NCBI GenBank assembly: GCA_022606135.1
Contig: JABYQN010000007.1
Coordinates: 2,232,001-2,296,000, forward strand
Origin: Fomes fomentarius
Lineage: Eukaryota > Basidiomycota > Agaricomycetes > Polyporales > Polyporaceae
Direction: 5' to 3'
DNA: 64,000 nt
How positions within the stretch are numbered: position 1 is the stretch's first letter; each line of letters opens with the position of its first letter. Positions 10,576 through 22,800 of this stretch are shown in pieces. The notes below the pieces were generated by a model. The model made no database searches. It was given only the letters and a program-made list of their open reading frames with translations, and was not told the DNA's origin. The position numbers and the translations under genes are program-made.

Positions 10576-12488
10576 ATGACGCCGACCTCTCCCCAACGTT
10601 TGTTTGTGCTACATGTCTTGCTCGTCGTCGGCGGCGACATGCAGACCATCTGGTTCCCTGTCCCCGTCGCCGCCCTATTTCGCCGAATTGTGAACGTCGT
10701 CTCGACGATCTCCATTTCCCAACAATACCTTCAACCCACAACCGATGACGCGCCACGGCCCTACGCGCTACGATGGCCAAAATGGTTGTCTGCTTCTCGG
10801 ACATCGGACTCGCAGGTTCACGGACGGACTCCTGTGAATTCTGCATATACCGACACAACTGCCATACCGGAAATTGAGGAACGCGACACCTCGTCTAGTT
10901 CGCGCTGTGACCAGATACATCAACTCATCAATAATCCCGCACTATATGACCCGTTACGCAGACCACGATACCCTATTGTACTCTGTCATGGTGAGTGCTC
11001 TCAGGGTTGCAAACTAGAGGAAGATGATGCGAATGTCGCGCAGGGCTGTATGGCTTCGACGTCCGAGGACCGTCTGCTTTCCCAATCTTGCAGCAACACT
11101 ACTGGTCTAACGTCTTGAACGTGCTGAGGCGAAAGGTTGGAGCTGAAGTGCTAGTCACCGGTGTGCCAAGGTGTGTTCACCTCGTTGTCAGTTTCTGGAC
11201 TAGTCCTCTGATACCGCACGTAGTACTGGTTCCGTCTCTTCGCGCGCAGAGAACCTGCACAGATTCCTCAAAGACAAGGCCCCTGGGCGCGGTGTCAATT
11301 TCCTAGCTCATTCTATGGGCGGACTTGACTGCCGATATCTTATAACGCACATCAAGCCTGAAGAGTACACGCCTCTCTCACTCACGACCGTCGCCACCCC
11401 ACATCGCGGCAGCCCTTTCATGGACTGGTGTAGAGTGAGTGTGCCCGCTTTCTCCGTACAATATATGCTACAACTCTCTTCAGCGATACATCGGTCTAGG
11501 TCGACACAAGGCGGACCCTCCAAGACCTCGGTATGCCGATGCAGGACCAGCTTGTGAGGTGCAAGAAGAATCGAACTCCCAGAGGGAGAAACAGACGCCT
11601 TCCGTGAAGTCCTTCCTCTCCCTTGCCTCCCTCCCTTCATCCTTCACCACCCTCCTCCTATCACTCCTTGACTCTCCCGCATATGTGCACCTCACATCCA
11701 CCTATCTCAACACGGTCTTCAACCCCCACACGCCAGACGACCCGAATGTTAAGTACTTCAGCGTCGCCGGCCGTCTCGCCAACATGAACATCTGGCACCC
11801 CCTTTGGCTGCCCAAGATGGTTCTTGACGGTTTCGAAGAGCGCGAGCGCGAGCGTCTGCGTGAGCTGGGACATGCGCTTGCGGAGATGGATTCGGCGTGG
11901 GGCAACGATGGGCTCGTGACGGTGCAGAGCGCACGGTGGGGCGAGTTCCTCGGCACCCTCGAGGGCTGTGATCATTGGGAAATGCGTGGCGCGCGTGGAT
12001 TCGATGTGGACTTGCCCTCGATACCCGGCCCGAATGAATGGAACCTCACCGACTGGGGCAGATTCGTGCGCGCGTGGAAGCGGGGGGAGAAGGAGGCGGC
12101 GAGGACCGCAGGTGCGGGGATCAGCGACCAGCAGCGGGATGCTCAGTCGCATGCGTTCGCGACTGGTGGGGCAGGCTTGGAGGACGAGAGGGATGATCAG
12201 AGGCGTAGTCGGGAGAGGGATAGGATGAACGCGGACGAGGTCGTCAAGAGCTCGACGGACAAGTTGTCCGCTGTGTTCGACTGGATCGTCGATCAAGTAC
12301 CGTCACCGCTCGCGCCGGGCAGCAGGGTCGAGGAGAAGAAGGAGTCGATCCTGGAGCGAGAGAGAGAGAAGGGGAGGGAGAGGGAGAAGAGTACGAAGCC
12401 GGCGGAGCGGAACGACCTCGCGACGAAGATGGATTTGGAGCGGTTCTATGTCGCGCTCTGCCGAAAACTGTATGATGAGGGACTATGA
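10576..12488 (+). CDS. alpha/beta-hydrolase, Tgl2-like triacylglycerol lipase
   Basis: Four exons: 10576-10990, 11044-11170, 11224-11434, 11484-12488 (585 aa, in frame). The N-terminus has a hydrophobic stretch, possibly a membrane anchor or organelle signal. The lipase core starts at YPIVLCHGLYGFDVRG (oxyanion-loop HG), continues through GVPSTGSVSSRAENL, and carries the nucleophile elbow NFLAHSMGGLDCRY (Ser in AHSMGG, an AxSxG variant also seen in bacterial lipases). VATPHRGSPFMDW follows. A candidate acid is in the WGNDGLVTVQSARWGEF region and the conserved GCDHWE holds the likely catalytic His. The C-terminus is a charged, R/E-rich tail. The family includes fungal Tgl2-type mitochondrial or lipid-droplet lipases; location here is inferred. 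The start codon is the first in-frame ATG and could be later. Confidence 0.85.
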
Positions 12489-12801
12489 TGCGAACACTTG
12501 CTGTGGTGCGTTGTCGTCGTCTCTTGTGTGCTTGTATCATACGTTTGTAATCTAGCAGTAGTTTTGAATGGGGAGCCGCGTCGTGCATTGCTTCTCTCGC
12601 AATACTCTCGCTTTCCTGATTTCTTCTTTGGATGCCTTTTACGAGGTCGCGGCATGCGTTGGTCGTGTGATGGTACGTCTTTCCATACCTGTCAGCAATC
12701 CTCTTGCACTCCTCTATTGACTGACATACCACACACAGCTCTTAACGTTAGTGTACCGTGGTCACCAGCAACAACAGGATGCGTGTTCAGAGGCGTGTAA
12801 G

Positions 12802-14653
12802 TCACGACGCGATGTTCAAGATGACTGCTTGTCTCTGCCTTGCGAGCCCAACAACTACACTCCCAGCCATAGTAGCCACAGCACAAGATCCAACGAAGAT
12901 CTCGACCGCGCCATAGCCCAAACGACCAAACCCTCCTCCGAGCGCACTGCCCTCTCCAGCCTCCAATAAAAGTCCAGAAATGGCCGGACCAACGACTGCC
13001 GAAACGCCCTTGAACAACGACGTCCCAGCGATCGCCATCGGGACGTATTCACGGCGGCTTCCGACACATTCGTACGCGGCCTGTGACCACGTCGAGGTGA
13101 AGCCTCCGCTCTACGCAGGAAGAGCAGTATGAGCATCTGTCGGCATCGGCATAAGACGCGGTAGAGGTGAGGAGTCGGGACGTACCAGAGTGCCGAAGAT
13201 GATAGCGAAGAAGTAGAGGTACGTCGACGCGTTTGCGAAGCCCCAGAGGAGGAACGCGGAGAGCGCGCAGCCCAGTGCGCTGCCGAACATGACCGACGGG
13301 AACGAGAACTTGTCGGTCAGATGTCCCAGGATGATCTGGCCGACGGTCGAACTTCCGTTGAAGAGAGCGAGGGTCACCGTCGCCGCGAACTGGTTCGAGA
13401 TGCTCCTGGCGAACACTGCGATGTACAGCGCAACGGGGAACTGCGAGAGGCCTTGCAGCAGGTTCGTCACGACCTGCGGATCGGACGCAGGTCGGGGCAG
13501 TGCGATCAGCCCAGTCACTCTCGGACGAACAACGTGCACAGGGGGACGACTCACGAAGCTGAGAAAAAGGGGACTCTTGAGCCAGCCGAGATGTGGGGGG
13601 ATCAGCTTGGGGCGCTTCTGCGTAGCGTTGTACTTGGGGGTCGGGAAGCGGCTACGCATCCCGAGCAGGCCGATCGCCGTGGCCAACGTCGATCCAAACG
13701 CATAGACGCGCAGTGTCCAGCGGAGGCCGACCTTCCCAGAAGGCTGTTGAGCATGAACGGGAAGACGAATCCGCCGACGCCACCCCCGGAGAGGATGATG
13801 CCACCTGCGAGGCCACGGCGTTCGGAGAACCATTCGGGGAGGAGCTTGATGACGGGCATGAAGAGGAGCCCGCTGCTGACTCCGACGCCGACTCCTTGCA
13901 TGAGGATGAGCTGCCACACCTGTGTGCGGGTCCGTCTGTCAGCCATGGGCTATAGTTGGAAAACGACTGGTTAAGTTAGACGAACTTGAGTGGCAAAGCT
14001 GGAGCCCAGGAGGGAAACGAAGTAGAGCCCAAGACCGAGCCACATCGCCGAGCGAAAGAAGTCGGGATACCTTCCTAGTAGGAACGATACGAAGAACACC
14101 TGCAACTTATGGCCGTCAAGGGGGGAAATTGATATGAGGTGCAAGCTGTCGTACTGACGATTCCGTATTGCAGGGCGAGAGCGACTGTGCCGACAGCTCC
14201 GATTGCTACTCCAGATGAGCTCGCGAATGGCGGGTGCGACGTGTAGTAATCTGCGCAGGCACGCCAAGAGTACACCTCTGCGTACACCTCTGCACCGTGT
14301 AAGGTCCAGAAACATACCTTGAAAGATCCCATAGCTAGAGTGACATTATGGAGGTAGAACGAGTCAGCGGTGGGCAGATAGCAGTGATCATACTGCTCAA
14401 TTGAAGCCGACCTGAAGGTGAAGCCCCAGATGACAGTCTGTGTCAGAAATCCAGCCGCGCAGAACGTCCAGGCTGCGATACCCCTATCGACCGGAGGCAG
14501 CTCCTGCACGTATGTACCCTCCTGGGGATCGGTGGGGGCGGCGCTCACTGCAGTGGAGAGCATCGCTGGGTTACTAGTACTTTCCAGTCTCTCTCCTATC
14601 GTACCCAGTTCGTGAACCCCCGCCTCTTCGACATCGTGGATGTTGTTCGACAT
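12802..14653 (-). pseudogene. SLC16-like MFS monocarboxylate permease, one-base frame break
   Basis: Seven exons match the intact neighbours in position and length: 14412-14653, 14318-14334 (17-nt micro-exon), 14159-14250, 13986-14099, 13555-13919, 13186-13473, 12802-13110. Exon 5 is 365 nt where both paralogues have 366. The missing base is in the CCC at 13735-13737 (GGG on the coding strand): the frame leaves at FMLNSLL and resumes at GKVGLRWTLRVYAFGS. With one G restored the product would be 475 aa. All splice sites are usable, although intron 1 starts GTCGGC. Expected role: 12-TM plasma-membrane transport of small monocarboxylates, as for fungal Mch/SLC16 proteins. Either a recently dead gene or a homopolymer sequencing error. 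Confidence 0.8.
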
Positions 14654-15009
14654 CGATATCGTGGTATAGAGGAGAGTGTTGAAGTGGGCCCCCTGTCCGG
14701 TGACACTGGTGAGTCATATACAGTCAGAATATATACTCGCTTATGACTTCTGGGCACGTGGATATTATCTTGATACCAATGTCTGTACGCATTTCGATAC
14801 TCGTGTAAGAGATTATCTAATAGAACAAGTCCCAAAGAGTACAAGTCTATCTAGAGAGAGGTCGCCAACGTAAATCCGAGATGTTACAACAATGATCCCC
14901 CAAACGAAACAACACAGTCGAGAGTGAATGCGACGAAGCCCCTCATCCGAAACGACACTGGCTCCTAAGTCACTCTCGATGCCCTTTTCGGTCGGTCCGT
15001 ACAAGTCCA

Positions 15010-16806
15010 TCATGACACAACTCTCTGCCTTGCAAGCCCCACGACAATGCTCCCGATACCCGTGGCCAGTGCGCAAGACCCCACGAAGAGCTCGACCGCG
15101 CCATACCCGAATCGACCGAACCCGTTATCCATCGACCCACCGTCCCCAGCCTCCAACAGGAGTCCAGAGATGATGGGCCCGATGATGGCCGAGAAGCCCT
15201 TGAACAAGGACGTCCCAGAGATCGCCATCCCGATGAATTCGCGGTGGACTCCCACGCACTCGACAGCCGCGTTTGTCCAGATGGAAGAGAAGCCGCCGCT
15301 CTGCGCACAGCATGCAACACGCATCATGCATAGTCAGTTGAGCGAAATCGAGGAGATGGAAAGGCTCAATAGGGACTAGGGACTAGGGACTCACCAGCGT
15401 GCCGAAGATGATAGCGAAGAAGTATAGGTAGACCGCAGCGTTGGCGAAACCCCAGAGAAGGAAGGCGGCAAGCGCGCTTCCTATGGCGCTGACGAACATG
15501 ATTGAGGGGTATGGGACCCTGTCGCTCAGGTGTCCGAGTAGGATGAGGCCGACGGTGGACGATGCGTTGAATAGGGCGAGAATGACTGTAGCTGTGATTT
15601 GGTTCGAGATGCTCTTAGTGAACATCGCGATGTACAGCGCAACAGGGAACTGCGAGAGACCCTGCAGCAAGTTCGTAACAACCTAGAGTGGCGTCAGCGC
15701 AGTAAAACAAGTGAGCGCGTACTTAAGACTCACGAAGCTGATGAATAGAGGGCTCTTGAGCCAGCCAAGATGCGGGGGAATGAGCTTGGGGCGTTTCGTA
15801 GTAGCGTTATACTTCGGTGTCGGGAAGCGACTCCGCATCCCGAGGAGAGCGATCGCGGTGCATATTGATGATCCGATCGCCCAGATGCGCAAGGTCCAGC
15901 GAAGCCCGATCTTAGCGAGGAGGGCATTCAGCATGAAGGGGAACACGAAGCCTCCGACACCAGTCCCTGAGAAGATGATGCCGCCTGCGAGGCCTCGGCG
16001 CTCAGAGAACCACTCAGGGAGCAGCTTCAGGACGGGCATGTACAGGAGGCCACCGGCGATGCCAACACCGACGCCTTGGAGGAGGATCAGTTGCCATACC
16101 TATCCACCGCGAATCAGCAGGTCGTATTGGGTAGATGCAGGAGGCACGAACCTGAGTGGCGAAGCTTGAGGCGAAGAGGGAGACGAAGTAGAGAGCCAAC
16201 CCGAACCACATCCCTGTGCGGAAGAAGTCCGGGTATCTCCCTAGTAGGAACGATAGGAAGAAGACCTACGACGAGAGAGTTAGAATGGATGGTGAGCAAA
16301 GAACCGCGTTACCCACCACGCTATACTGAAGGGCGAGAGCAACTGTGCCAACAGCTGCTATCGCCACTGCTGAGGAGTTGTTGAAGGGCGGATGTGACGT
16401 ATAGTAGTCTGCGTGATGGATTCGTAAGCGAGCGAGATGAGTGGCATGAAAGCAACGAAACACACCTTGGAAGATGCCATAGCTATCACAGCGCTAACGT
16501 CAACATACGAACATATGTTAAATAGAGAAACACGAACCTGAAACTGAATCCCCAAACCATCATCTCTGATACGAAACCCCCAGCGCAGAACGTCCACGCG
16601 CCGACCCCTCGGTCGACCGGAGGAAGCTCCTGCACAGTCGTACCTTCCTGTGGACCCGCGAGTCCCGCGACGCGGAGTGCCACCATTGAAGACTGTGCAG
16701 AGAGCGTGGTCGGGCTGCTAGCATGGCTGTCAGTGACCGTCGTGCTCAAAGTAGGTAGTTCATGAGCGCCCTCAAGGTCTACAGCAGCCTTGACGGTGTC
16801 CATCAT
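15010..16806 (-). CDS. SLC16-like MFS monocarboxylate permease
   Basis: Intact. Seven exons: 16538-16806, 16466-16482 (17 nt, SYGIFQ), 16317-16408, 16152-16265, 15734-16099, 15395-15682, 15010-15300; total 1437 nt, 478 aa. The N-terminal cytosolic tail ends in VQELPPVDRGVGAWTF, the start of TM1. VWQLILLQGVG and LLPEWFSERRGLAGGII carry the loop signature typical of fungal monocarboxylate-permease-like MFS proteins. The later half has LLGHLSDRVPYPSIM and SGLLLEAGDG, ending ARQRVVS. Substrate is not determined. Second member of a three-gene tandem array, head-to-tail with its paralogues. Two in-frame ATGs lie together at the start (16806 and 16803). Confidence 0.9.
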
Positions 16807-17346
16807 GGCTTTCCCGGTACGACGTGCACCGAAGATGGGGTCCTACCTCCGGAGCTAGTACTTAACTCTCTCCTTTGACGCGCTGATCCCGAGTTACCAA
16901 TGAAAAGGTTGAAGCTGAAGCCTGTATTGGTCTGGAACCGTCGGACCATTGCCCAACCCTGAACACAACGCGTGCAAGATTCGCCAGAATTGCGTAAGAT
17001 TTCGGTAGGAACACCGGTGCGGGCCTATCCGACCATACACACCAAAGCGATCCTGACTATTGTATGTCCTGTGTGTCATCGATTCATCACGAGTCCATGG
17101 CCATGAAAGGCCACGAGAACATGCGCTGAACGATGACTGGCTCCCCGATGCCTCGACTGAGAAATGTGTCAGTTGACTGTTGATCAACGATGGCGACACG
17201 GTATTACTTACCACCTGCCCCCCGCATCCCGCCACCCGTACTTCCGCAGCACGTAAACAGCGGGGAATCTCACATCGTTTCAATTTCTAAACCCGGAGAC
17301 TGGAAGGGCTACTTAAGTCTAGATCTCCCGGGCTTGAGAGCGATTT

Positions 17347-19121
17347 TTACGTCACAAGCCTTTGCCGCGCTAGCGCGACTGCGACGCTCCCCGCGCCAGA
17401 GGCCAGCGCACACGACCCAACGAAAATTTCCACCGCTCCATAGCCAAAGCGGCCGAACCCATGGCCCATCGACGAGCCCTTCCCGGCTTCGAGGAGGAGA
17501 CCGGATATGATCGGGCCAATCACGGCAGAGATTCCCTTGAACATGGCGATGCCAGAGAACGCCATCCCAGCATAATCGGGTGCCCCTCCTGCGCACTCCG
17601 CTGCTGCGTGCGGCCACGACGAAGAGAATCCCCCGCTCTGAGAATGAAGAGAAGTCAGACGAGGGCAGCGAACCGGGTCATGGGAGTATCGGATGCGCAC
17701 CAAGCAGCCGAAGATGATCGCGAAGAAGTACAGATAGACGGACGCATTCGCAAAGCCCCAGAGCAGGAACGCTGAGAGCGCACTTCCAACCGCGCTCACA
17801 ACCATGATCAGCGGATAGGGGAACCTGTCACTGAGATGGCCGAGGATAATCTGACCAAAAGTGGCGGAAGCGTTGAAGAGGCCCAGAACTATCGTTGCGG
17901 TGAGTTTATCGGCGAGACTGACGGTGAAGGTGGTGATATAAAGGGAGACTGGGAAGTAAGACAGGCCCTGCATCAAGTTTGTGATCACCTGTAATGTGTG
18001 GAACGTCAGCCTTCGAGCGTCCCGATCTAACGAGTACGTGTTGTAAACTCACGAAACTCCAAAAGAGAGAATTCTTGAGCCATTTCAGCGATGGAGGAAT
18101 GAACTTGGGACGTCGCTGGGTGGTACTGTATTTCGGAACAGGCAAACGATTCCGCATGCCGAACAGTGCGATAGCCGAGCACATCGACGTGCCAATGGCC
18201 CAGATGCGCAACGTCCAGCGCAAGCCAACCTTTTCAAGAAGGGTGTTCAGTATGAATGGGAAGACGAAGCCTCCCACACCGGTTCCCGAGAATATGATTC
18301 CACCGGCGAGACCACGTCTCTCTGAGAACCATTCTGGGAGGAGCTTGATCACAGGCATGTAGAGCATGCCACCACCAACTCCGACGCCGACACCCTGGAG
18401 CACGATAAGCTGCCACACCTGCGGGTGCTGATGAGTCATGCCTCGGTAGAGAAGGTGTAGGTCAATGTACCTGGGTTGCGAAGCTGGAAGCGAAGAGAGC
18501 AGAGAAGTAGAGCGCGAGTCCGGACCACATGCTGGCCCGGAGGAAGTCCGGATACCTTGCCAAGAGCAATGACAAGAGGAATGCCTGTTGAGAAAAGGTG
18601 TTGAGCTGACTTATCACGAGGAACGTCTGGTACGCATACCTCCCCGTATTGCAAAGCGAGAGCGATGGTACCGACAGCGGCGATGGTGACACCCGACGAA
18701 GTGTTGAATGGTGGATGCGAGGTGTAATACTCTGTGCGACGCATTAGTTTATAGCAACGATACATAGACACGGAGTAGGCACCCTGAAAGATACCATAAC
18801 TGTCAAACTTGGGGGTCAGCAAACGCATCAAAGATTGGAAATCGAGAGGAAAACTTCAGCTTACCTGAAGCCGAAACCCCAAACCATCATCTCCAACACG
18901 AAACCAGATATACAGAAGGTCCATGCTCGGATCCCCCTGTCTACCGGGGCCAATTCCTGCACGTTTATGCCCTCCCGCGGGTCCGTGGTACCGCGCAATG
19001 CAGCCATCGATGATTGCGCGGAAAGGCTTGGAGTCACGGGGCTGCTGGGATTTGCGCCGGCCGTCAAGGTAGACATCTCAAACGGCCCCTCAATATCGTT
19101 TTTGCTGTTGAGTAAGTTCAT
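17347..19121 (-). CDS. SLC16-like MFS monocarboxylate permease
   Basis: Intact. Seven exons: 18865-19121, 18783-18799 (17 nt), 18640-18731, 18471-18584, 18053-18418, 17701-17988, 17347-17637; total 1425 nt, 474 aa. Same order of motifs as the other copies: INVQELAPVDRGIRAW, VWQLIVLQGVGVGVGGG, LLPEWFSERRGLAGGII, ILGHLSDRFPYPLIM, SGLLLEAGKGSSMG, ending ARQRLVT. The intron between exons 6 and 7 can be read through without a stop or frame change, so retention would add 21 residues. It is the closest relative of relic 2 (both keep ELAP rather than ELPP and VITNL). Predicted 12-TM plasma-membrane carrier; substrate unknown. Confidence 0.9.
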
Positions 19122-20265
19122 GTTGTGCGCCTGGCCGTTTCAAGAGTGCGGGAAGGGAGGGAACAAAATCATAACAACGTTAACTTCAAGTACTGCACCT
19201 ATACATGCCCATTGATATTACGTAATCCGATCAGTGGGCGCTGGTCGGGCCACTCAATGTCATGACTTGGCATAGGAGTCAGTTCTCTTCGGAGTCTTCG
19301 GACTTGCGTCTCTCTGCAAATCGTAGTACACAGGAGATCTCTCAGACTCCATAGCCACTTGCACCCAGTACTCTTGTAGGAGCTTGAGAGCCCGGCTGGG
19401 TGCTATGCTATGTACATGTGACGCGGCATGATGAATGATGCGCGACAAGTGAGCCGTTACGACACCGCTGGCAGCGACTTCGTGTGTGTAGCTTGTAATT
19501 GTCTTCAGATATCTTGCGAACTTCAAACATGACTTCTCACGGGTCCCTTGGTTAAACACTGGCAGACCCCTATAGCAGTGAAGTTCGTGAAGTGACAACT
19601 TGTTGCCACAGTCAACTCAAACAATTTCAGAGTTGCTGCACGGTGCTCTGTGCTCTTCGAACCAGAGTGAGATCACATGCAGTGAATAAGCGTGCGGAAT
19701 GCCCTGGCTAACAATGGTAAGCACTTGTCGACGTCCAAGGCCGATCCTTCAATGACCGGATACTCAACGAAAACATCCGCCATTAGCCTCCATTCCACGC
19801 CCGCAGATCTAGAGCTTACCGGCTAGTGGAGCGACAGACGTCATCGCCCCCGCTCCTTGCGATTCAGACTGACCACTCCACGTGACTCCAGCTACAGCAC
19901 CTCCGCCTCTATACACCCTACCGCTGTCCATAGTCGTGTTCAAAATCGGACGGACCACGGATGACACATCCGCGCAGCCTTGCGGGGCGCAACGGGGACG
20001 GCTTTGAAAGAGGGACTAGAGCGGACGTGCATGGATGCGAGCGGCGACAACGCGCGGAGTCCAACAAGGGACTCAGCCACACCGGCCCACACGACCTGAT
20101 CCATTCTTGACTTTCCATCTCGTTGGGGACTCGGGTGGTACTTCCCCATTGGGGTCAAGCACTTTGCATATAAGCCCTCGTATTCCATTCTTTTCAAGAC
20201 TTACCCATCTCGCCCACTCCGGTTCATCATCCACATACTCGCAGTCTCAACTTCTCTCATCAGCC
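19122..20265. other. intergenic, permease array to phosphatase
   Basis: A minus-strand open frame of 112 codons at 19260-19598 (containing RALKLLQEYWVQVAMESERS) is the only coding-like stretch; it matches nothing I recognise and may be chance or an old exon. A TATA-like element at 20169-20174 belongs to the phosphatase. Confidence 0.4.
20169..20174 (+). promoter_or_regulatory. TATA-like box of phosphatase gene
   Basis: TATAAG about 95 bp upstream of the ATG at 20266, a usual distance for a fungal core promoter. Confidence 0.5.
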
Positions 20266-20945
20266 ATGATCAACTTCGCCAACGTTCCACCCGAGGCCAT
20301 GGAGGCCATGTGCACTCCCATGCACCCGATCATCTCCGCTTCGCCCCAGCAGCACAGAGGCGCGCTCTACCTCGGCTCCTTCGCCGCGATCCTCGATGCT
20401 CACCTCCTCACCTCTCATGACATTGAGGCCGTCGTTCAAGTCCTCGAGTCTCCCTACCTGCCCTCGGTCGAGGCCCACGCCGCCGAGGGCAACAAGCTCG
20501 ACTGCTGCCGCATCGACATCCACGACAGCACCAACACGGACCTCCGCCCTCACCTCGAGTCCACCGTCCGCTGGATAGACGACAAGCTCAGGCAGGGCAT
20601 CAACGTTCTCGTTCATTGCCAGCAGGTGCGCTTCTTCTCTCACATCTCCCTCCGCGTCTCGTGTCTCACCCAAGTGGGTTCTGGCAGGGTATCTCGCGCT
20701 CTGCGTCGGTCGTGATCGCGTACCTCATCTACACCCATAAGATGAGCTACGACCATGCGTTCGACTTTGTGAAGCGCAAGCGCGCGTGCATCAAGCCGAA
20801 CTCGGGGTTCGTGCGCTGCCTCCAGGACTGGGAGAAGCAGTGGCAGCTCGTGCCCCAGCCTCGCCCCAAGCTTCGTCGCGCTTCCATTACCACGGCTTTT
20901 CCGCTCGGAGGGTTTTCGCGTCCGGCTCAACCCTGCCTATGTTAG
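20266..20945 (+). CDS. dual-specificity protein phosphatase
   Basis: Two exons, 20266-20625 and 20688-20945 (205 aa). The fold runs from GALYLGSFAAILDAHLL through the general-acid loop (Asp in IDIHDSTNTD, about residues 84-93) to the active-site loop VHCQQGISRSASVVIAYL, made by joining the two exons. This fits HCX5RS with Cys and Arg present; the usual Ala after HCx is Gln. The recognition helix DHAFDFVKRKRACIKPN follows, as in small DUSPs. It removes phosphate from Tyr/Ser/Thr; the substrate cannot be told. The longer upstream frame from 20035 was rejected because it covers the TATA element. The intron interrupts the active-site loop, so retention yields an inactive product. Confidence 0.88.
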
Positions 20946-22253
20946 GGTTCTCACCGATGGCTCGGTGCATGTATTTCGATATGTTATACCTGTAGCTTTA
21001 CACTACGATTCTTTTTTTTCGGAAGCACATATGGCTTGCCACTGCAAACCCGAGGCATCAACTCAACGCATCCGAACACATACTCCTGTATCGTATTAGA
21101 TTATGATTATGAAGTGCTCGTTATCTAATCTCGGGCGTTCTTGATCAATATAATAGGCGCCCATACTAGGACGTCTTGTCCAGAGAACAAACAAAGGCTC
21201 TGTGGACATGGAGCCAGAGCCATATAATCCGCTACAACGGGGTCCATCACATATATCGCACTCTAATTACTATCACGACCCCAGAGTCTGCTCAAGGAAG
21301 GATAGGGAAGGCATCCCTCAGCCGATAAGGATGCCAGTTGGCACAAACATCTATGTATGCTATAGGAGTATGTAGAAACAAAAATGACATTTTTGGTGGA
21401 GAACTTGCTCCGATCTCGAGGGAACAGCATACCACGTCCAAATGAGTGATGTGTCATGCCGATATCGACCCGGAAATTATCGAAATGGCCTGATTTTGAC
21501 ACCGAACCGACCTTGGCAAGTGATCCCACGAATATTTCTAAATTTATCCAAGTCATGTCCGGCAATGCAGCGATGAGCAGACAACTGGATCCCAGGCCTC
21601 GGTTGGATGCTGCCTGGACATTGAGCAGATACTGGCGCATGGGCGCCTGTTTTCGGGCCATGAACGTCAAAGTGGAATGTCATGATATTCTCCCCTGTTA
21701 CAGTGCATTGGGCCTCACAGCACATACTTCGTAATAAATAGAAGCCATACAATACGATTCAGCACCATTTTCCATGTAGTTTCAACGACCACAGGTGAGG
21801 ATGTGTTCCTGAGGCAGGCTACAATGTCTATATTGTATACACTTTATCTTAGTCTTAAGGCGAGATGGAGTAGTGGTTATGAACAGCAGGAGCGTTGGTA
21901 GTGTTTGTTGGTTGGAATCCCTGTGGTGAACTTTTGCATTTCCACGGTACTTTAGGGGGCCTTATTTAATCATAGCGAGCGCCCGTCCCAATGTCCTCCC
22001 GATACCGGACTTGTGCATCTGGTCGAGGTCAGGAATTATTATCGTACAATTAGGCACCCGGAAATTATCGATCAGGGTCTTTTTGGGCATCTGACCAATG
22101 CTCGGCCTTCGGATCCCTCTCGAGTATAGAACTCCTCCAGCCGTGTAGGCAGTGAGTAGGCTTGTCACTTGACCACTTGTACACTCTCGCTACATGTAAT
22201 ATCCCGGGCGCTGTCCGTCAAAATCCATACATGGTGTTAGTGCATGCTCATGA

Positions 22254-22280
22254 ATACCCCCGTGAAGTTTCCGGGGGTAT
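22254..22280. repeat. 9-bp perfect inverted repeat
   Basis: ATACCCCCG (22254-22262) and CGGGGGTAT (22272-22280) are exact reverse complements with a 9-nt loop. A hairpin or binding-site dyad; function unknown. Confidence 0.7.
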
Positions 22281-22461
22281 ATAGTCCGTGGAATCGTGTA
22301 CACAAAGAATCCGTCCTCGAGCGTGACTTTTAAGCCACAGCGCTTCCTTTGCAATTCATTCTCCGACCGGGTTGTCACTGCGGCTCGACGAGCTCAAGTA
22401 TGCGGAGCGAGAGACGGCAGGCTCGGCAGCGTGACCCAGATGTGACCCGCGACCGGAGAAA

Positions 22462-22662
22462 TGAGCAGACACTGGGGTCGCGCCCCTTGTTACTTCTGGT
22501 TCTCCTGTGTACATGTATGAATTTCCCTCAAACGTGCAGCATGGGCTGAAAATCATGCTTCTAGCCTATATATGAAGTCTTGAATTTATCGGACAAGGTG
22601 TGTGCTAGATCTTGGAGGGAAGACACTTCTGGGCGCCTTTTGAGCAGACACTTGGGGTCGCG
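22462..22662 (+). repeat. direct repeat pair
   Basis: TGAGCAGACACTGGGGTCGC at 22462 onwards recurs at 22641 with one extra T, and both copies are followed within 20 bp by ACTTCTGG. About 180 bp apart, upstream of the F-box gene. Confidence 0.7.
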
Positions 22663-22800
22663 ATAGTAGGGAGACTTCTGGAGTCGAACGCCTGCCAGTG
22701 ACCTTACCGAGGCGCGACTGAAATTCGAATCGCTCCTCGCCAACCGTACCGGACTGATCCGGATACTGGCACATCGTCTCCCCATCCCAACATCCACGAT

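Larger units (their letters stand above)
20946..22800. other. gene-poor intergenic region
   Basis: No gene recognised. It holds a weak tRNA-like stretch near 21859-21930, a 9-bp hairpin at 22254-22280, and a pair of near-identical 21-22-mers at 22462-22482 and 22641-22662. Confidence 0.5.

Noticed and set aside
20035..20265. upstream extension of the phosphatase start
   Set aside because: The extension would be translated through the TATA element and has no conserved sequence; ATG at 20266 begins the conserved part.
20260..20673. 137-codon antisense frame over the phosphatase
   Set aside because: Mirror of the strongly codon-biased phosphatase exon.
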